Positions 61,535 through 64,000 of a DNA stretch of 64,000 bases are shown here, in pieces. Position numbers and translations under genes: made by a program. The stretch is taken from contig NZ_GG657757.1 in assembly GCF_000158955.1 (NCBI RefSeq), positions 5,721,932 to 5,785,931 on the forward strand, written 5' to 3'. How positions within the stretch are numbered: the first letter of the stretch is position 1; each line of letters opens with the position of its first letter. The notes under the pieces were generated by a model, which had not been told where the DNA came from, made no database searches, and was given only the letters and a program-made list of their open reading frames with translations. This DNA is from Streptomyces viridochromogenes DSM 40736 (GTDB taxonomy: Bacteria > Actinomycetota > Actinomycetes > Streptomycetales > Streptomycetaceae).

Positions 61535-62338
61535 TCACCGGCCCAGGTACTTCGGCTTCTCCTTGTTGACGAAGGCCTGCACGGCAATGGCGTGATCCTC
61601 GGAAGAGCCGGCCCGGGTCTGCAGCTCGTCCTCCTTCTCCAGTGCCTCCTCCAGGGAGTGCGTCAGCCCGAACGCGACCGACTCCTTCAACGCCGCATAC
61701 GCCACGGTCGGCCCCTCGGCCAGCCCCCGCGCCACCTTCTCGGCCTCCGCCCGCAGCTCGCCGGCAGGCACCAGCCGGTTCGCGATACCCAGCTCGTACG
61801 CCTCCTGCGCGGAGATGCTCCGCGGGAAAAGCAGCAGGTCAGCGGCGCGGCCCGGTCCGACCACCCGAGGCAGCGTCCACGAGATGCCCGAGTCGGCGGT
61901 CAGCGCCACCCCGGCGAACGAGCTGTTGAAGGCGGCCGTGTCCGCCACGATCCGGTAGTCCGCGGCGAGCGCGAACCCGAAGCCCGCCCCGGCCGCCACC
62001 CCGTTCACGGCGGCGACGACCGGCTTGGCCGCCCCGGCCAGCGCCCGCACGATCGGGTTGTAGTGCTCCCGGACCGTGTTCATCGTCTGTCCCGAGCCGG
62101 TCTCCCGGTCCTGGACCAGCAGCCCGATGTGCTCCTTGAGGTCCTGCCCCACACAGAACGCCCGGTCACCGGCGGCGGTCAGCAGCACCGCCCGCACGGC
62201 GGTGTCGCCCGCCGCGGACTCGACCGCCTCCCGCAGGGCGACCTTGGTCTCCACGTTCAGCGCGTTCATCGCCTCCGGGCGGTTGAGCGTGATCGTCGCG
62301 AGTCCGTCGCTCACCTCGTAGAGCACGGTGTCGGCCAT
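61535..62338 (-). CDS. Enoyl-CoA hydratase/isomerase-family protein
   Basis: A 267-residue crotonase-fold protein. The oxyanion-hole segments are DRAFCVGQDLKEH near 67-80 and GVAAGAGFGFALAADYRIVAD near 112-132. The first active-site Glu is replaced by Ala/Gly-type residues as in PaaG-like isomerases, the second acidic residue appears in LTADSGISW (Asp). Substrate may be an aromatic- or branched-acyl-CoA. The ATG at 62338 follows GGAGGGG. A 24-bp palindrome upstream suggests TetR-type control. Confidence 0.92.
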   Translation of the reverse strand: MADTVLYEVSDGLATITLNRPEAMNALNVETKVALREAVESAAGDTAVRAVLLTAAGDRAFCVGQDLKEHIGLLVQDRETGSGQTMNTVREHYNPIVRALAGAAKPVVAAVNGVAAGAGFGFALAADYRIVADTAAFNSSFAGVALTADSGISWTLPRVVGPGRAADLLLFPRSISAQEAYELGIANRLVPAGELRAEAEKVARGLAEGPTVAYAALKESVAFGLTHSLEEALEKEDELQTRAGSSEDHAIAVQAFVNKEKPKYLGR

Positions 62339-62365
62339 GGCGTATCCCCTCCGCGTCGCGGCTCC

Positions 62366-62389
62366 GGGACCTACCGGTCGGTAGGTCCC
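62366..62389. promoter_or_regulatory. 24-bp palindromic operator (TetR-type) upstream of the enoyl-CoA hydratase gene
   Basis: GGGACCTACCG (62366-62376), two bases, then CGGTAGGTCCC (62379-62389): perfect 11-bp arms. The core CTACCGGTCGGTAG resembles TetR-family acyl-CoA regulator sites. It ends 28 bases before the ATG at 62338. No TetR gene is nearby. Confidence 0.72.
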
Positions 62390-62571
62390 GCTCTGCAGCA
62401 CAGCATGACGGAGATCGCCGAGGAGAGACCGGACCGGACGTGTGACCTGCGTCAAACAAATCCTGTCCGGATCCGTCCGGCGGATGTGTGTGCGGTGGCG
62501 GAGTATCGCAGTCTCATCGCCGAATTGAGTGGTTTTGCTCGCGTGCGTTGCCCAAGCGATGCCTACTGATG

Positions 62572-62602
62572 TTGGTCATCGGGTCCTGGGATGCGGGATA
62601 AT
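62572..62602 (+). promoter_or_regulatory. Possible promoter of the DUF3117 gene
   Basis: TTGGTC at 62572-62577 and GATAAT at 62597-62602, 19-base spacer, 120 bp upstream of the start; slightly long spacer for a housekeeping promoter. Confidence 0.4.
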
Positions 62603-62721
62603 GGCCTGGAAGCAATGTGTTCGATGCCGGTGGCGCGTGTCCTGCCTCAAGGGCCGCACGTGTGTCCTTCTCAGGGCCGGCGGCTTTGATGATGAGCTGG
62701 GTTTCAGGAAGGGGAACGAGC

Positions 62722-62889
62722 ATGGCGGCCATGAAGCCGCGGACGGGTGATGGCCCGCTCGAGGTGACCAAGGAGGGGCGGGGCATCGTCATGCGCGTTC
62801 CGCTCGAAGGCGGCGGTCGGCTCGTCGTCGAGCTGACCCCGGACGAGGCCGACGCGCTGGGCGATGCCCTCAAGAAGGTCGTCGGCTGA
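62722..62889 (+). CDS. DUF3117 protein
   Basis: A 55-residue protein, MAAMKPRTGDGPLEVTKEG followed by RLVVELTPDEADALGDALKKV, the full DUF3117 family sequence (Rv1211 position). All beta/alpha small domain, no Cys. The ATG at 62722 follows GGAAGGGGAACG. Function unknown but strongly conserved in actinobacteria. Confidence 0.93.
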   Translation: MAAMKPRTGDGPLEVTKEGRGIVMRVPLEGGGRLVVELTPDEADALGDALKKVVG

Positions 62890-62911
62890 CGCGCAAGCGA
62901 CCATACCCTTT

Positions 62912-62955
62912 CAGCTGCCCCGGCATCACATGAGGTGCCGGGGCGGCTGTTTTCT
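62912..62955 (+). terminator. Intrinsic terminator after the DUF3117 gene
   Basis: CAGCTGCCCCGGCA (62912-62925) pairs with TGCCGGGGCGGCTG (62936-62949), then TTTT; also close to the minus-strand O-methyltransferase end. Confidence 0.9.
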
Positions 62956-63007
62956 CAGCGCTGTCCTTCGTTTGCCCCGGCCGGCATTCCGCTAACGTGC
63001 CACCCGG

Positions 63008-63640
63008 CTACCGCTTCACCGCGCACAGCAGACCGTCGCCCACCGGCAGCAGGGACGGGACCAGCTCCGGGCTCTCGCGCACCGCGCGCAGCAGCTCCCG
63101 GAGCCGCAGCACCTCCGTGGGCTGCGGACCGGAGTCCACGGTCCGGCCGTTCGCGAAGGCGCCCTCGAAGACCACGAGCCCGCCGGGGCGCAGCAGCCGC
63201 AACGATTCAGCGAGGTACTCCATGACCTCCAGGCGATCACCGTCGCAGAACACCAGGTCGTAGCCCGAGTCCGCGAGGCGCGGCAGCACGTCCAGGGCAC
63301 GTCCCGGGATGAAACGGGCCCGGTTGCTGGCGAAGTCGCAGGCGCGGAATGCCTGGCGGGCGAACTGCTGGTGCTCCGGCTCGGAGTCCACGGTCGTGAG
63401 GACACCGTCGGGCCGCATACCGTGCAGGAGATGGATCCCGGAGACACCGCAGCCGGTCCCGATCTCCGCGACGGCCTTCGCGTCGACGGAGGCGGCCAGC
63501 AACCGCAGCGCGGCGCCCGTGCCGGGCGACACCGAGCGCAGCCCTGCGTCGCGGGCCCGGTCACGGGCCCAGCGCAGCGCTTCGTCCTCGGCGACATAGG
63601 CGTCGGCGAACGCCCAGCTCGTCTGCCGGTTGCCGGTAAT
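63008..63640 (-). CDS. O-methyltransferase (SAM-dependent), ATT start inferred
   Basis: A 210-residue class I SAM methyltransferase of the Rv1220c type: SAM site AEIGTGCGVSGIHLLHGM, then VDSEPEHQQFARQAF, and YDLVFCDGDRLEVMEYLAESLRLLRPGG. Conserved N-terminal residues TGNRQTSWAFADAYVAEDEALRW are encoded upstream of every ATG/GTG/TTG in frame; the only GTG (63532) would remove them. ATT at 63640 has AGGAG six bases upstream, so I take it as start. It faces the sigma factor gene, as Rv1220c faces sigE. Confidence 0.85.
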   Translation of the reverse strand: MTGNRQTSWAFADAYVAEDEALRWARDRARDAGLRSVSPGTGAALRLLAASVDAKAVAEIGTGCGVSGIHLLHGMRPDGVLTTVDSEPEHQQFARQAFRACDFASNRARFIPGRALDVLPRLADSGYDLVFCDGDRLEVMEYLAESLRLLRPGGLVVFEGAFANGRTVDSGPQPTEVLRLRELLRAVRESPELVPSLLPVGDGLLCAVKR

Positions 63641-63925
63641 GACCCTCTCCTGTCCCCGTGAATGCCTGGGCGTGACTGTATCCGTTGGGCGCGGGAACCC
63701 GCAGATGGGACCGGTCGTTTAAAGGGGTGAGCAAACGGCGCGGGCCGGGACGGGGGGCAGGCAGTGGACCAGGATGCCGAGCAAGTGCCGACGCAGCAGT
63801 ACGAGGCGTATCAGCACAGATCAAATTCTCGTAAAACCGCTTATCCGGTCCTAACGGGCGAGGTGGCTATGGTAGGGGCTCCACTGGACACCACCAGAGC
63901 TGACAGGGGAGGTGCGGCTACGCCT

Positions 63926-64000
63926 GTGGATCGAGGAGGAGCGCTCCGGCGCTTCTTCGGATCAGCGGGCAGGCCGACATCCGTGAACGACACCGCTGCT
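63926..64000 (+). CDS. sigE: Probable ECF sigma factor SigE, N-terminal part only
   Basis: An open frame from GTG 63926 to the window end: 25 residues including ALRRFFGSAGRPTSVNDTAA, which resembles the start of the streptomycete sigma factor encoded next to this O-methyltransferase. GGGGAGGTG 12-20 bases upstream is a possible ribosome binding site. A GTG at 63983 is an alternative start. Identification relies on position (Rv1220c-sigE in mycobacteria) more than on sequence. Confidence 0.5.
   Translation, partial: MDRGGALRRFFGSAGRPTSVNDTAA

Noticed and set aside
63008..63532. O-methyltransferase starting at GTG 63532
   Set aside because: It would delete a conserved N-terminal helix region that continues in frame upstream with an appropriate ribosome binding site.

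Overview
The window is linear-chromosome core DNA of a Streptomyces species or close relative. The evidence is very high G+C with strong third-position GC bias, many GTG starts, GGAGG-type ribosome binding sites, a WhiB-family regulator, polyphosphate glucokinase, mycothiol biosynthesis (mshB), several RsbW/SpoIIE-type regulators and a DUF397/XRE pair. No rRNA, tRNA, CRISPR array, prophage or intact insertion sequence was seen.

Layout. 1-9000 is conserved housekeeping: a partial LiaF-like membrane protein, a WhiB-like regulator, glpX, a DUF4245 protein, a nitroreductase, xseB-xseA, ispH, ppgK, a DUF6542 membrane protein and ychF. 9000-20860 is a more variable, regulator-rich stretch: cupin and carboxymuconolactone decarboxylase-like genes facing an XRE regulator, an SDR facing a LysR regulator, a DUF4190 protein behind a 25-bp tandem repeat, a GntR regulator, a SPOR-like small protein, a NUDIX hydrolase, an RsbW-like kinase, a large PAS-PAS-GAF-SpoIIE-HATPase phosphatase and a membrane-anchored GH18-like protein. 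20830-24770 is a succinate dehydrogenase/fumarate reductase operon. 25050-35900 holds an LpqW-like lipoprotein, typA and a five-gene oligopeptide ABC importer. 36280-40190 has a Vms1/aRF1-like protein and an S9 peptidase. 40360-44200 is a small accessory block: small membrane protein, DUF397 + XRE, RsbW-like kinase, a frameshifted helix-turn-helix gene and a Uma2 nuclease. 44250-64000 returns to conserved core: mshB, a DUF6113 protein, a Pro/Gly-rich peptidoglycan-binding protein (frameshifted), an ABC exporter with its two-component system, a SirB1-like protein, a GNAT enzyme, ferredoxin, dapC, dapE, a LOG-family protein, a folP2-like gene, a DivIVA-domain protein, tag, an enoyl-CoA hydratase, a DUF3117 protein, an O-methyltransferase and the start of a probable sigE.

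Two blocks (glpX to ychF, and typA/lpqW to sigE) keep the gene order known from Mycobacterium tuberculosis, which supports several assignments. The genes cover central carbon metabolism (glpX, ppgK, sdh), isoprenoids (ispH), lysine/peptidoglycan precursors (dapC, dapE), redox buffering (mshB), DNA maintenance (xseAB, tag), peptide import and stress or partner-switch signalling.

Non-coding features that stand out: three copies of a dispersed element, each between convergent genes; three unrelated tandem repeats (25-, 14- and 7-bp units); a 24-bp palindromic operator before the enoyl-CoA hydratase gene; an operator-like palindrome over the lysR start; perfect-stem terminators; and an O-methyltransferase gene that appears to start at ATT. 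I did not find a clear novel multi-gene system; the best leads are these elements and a few unusual proteins.
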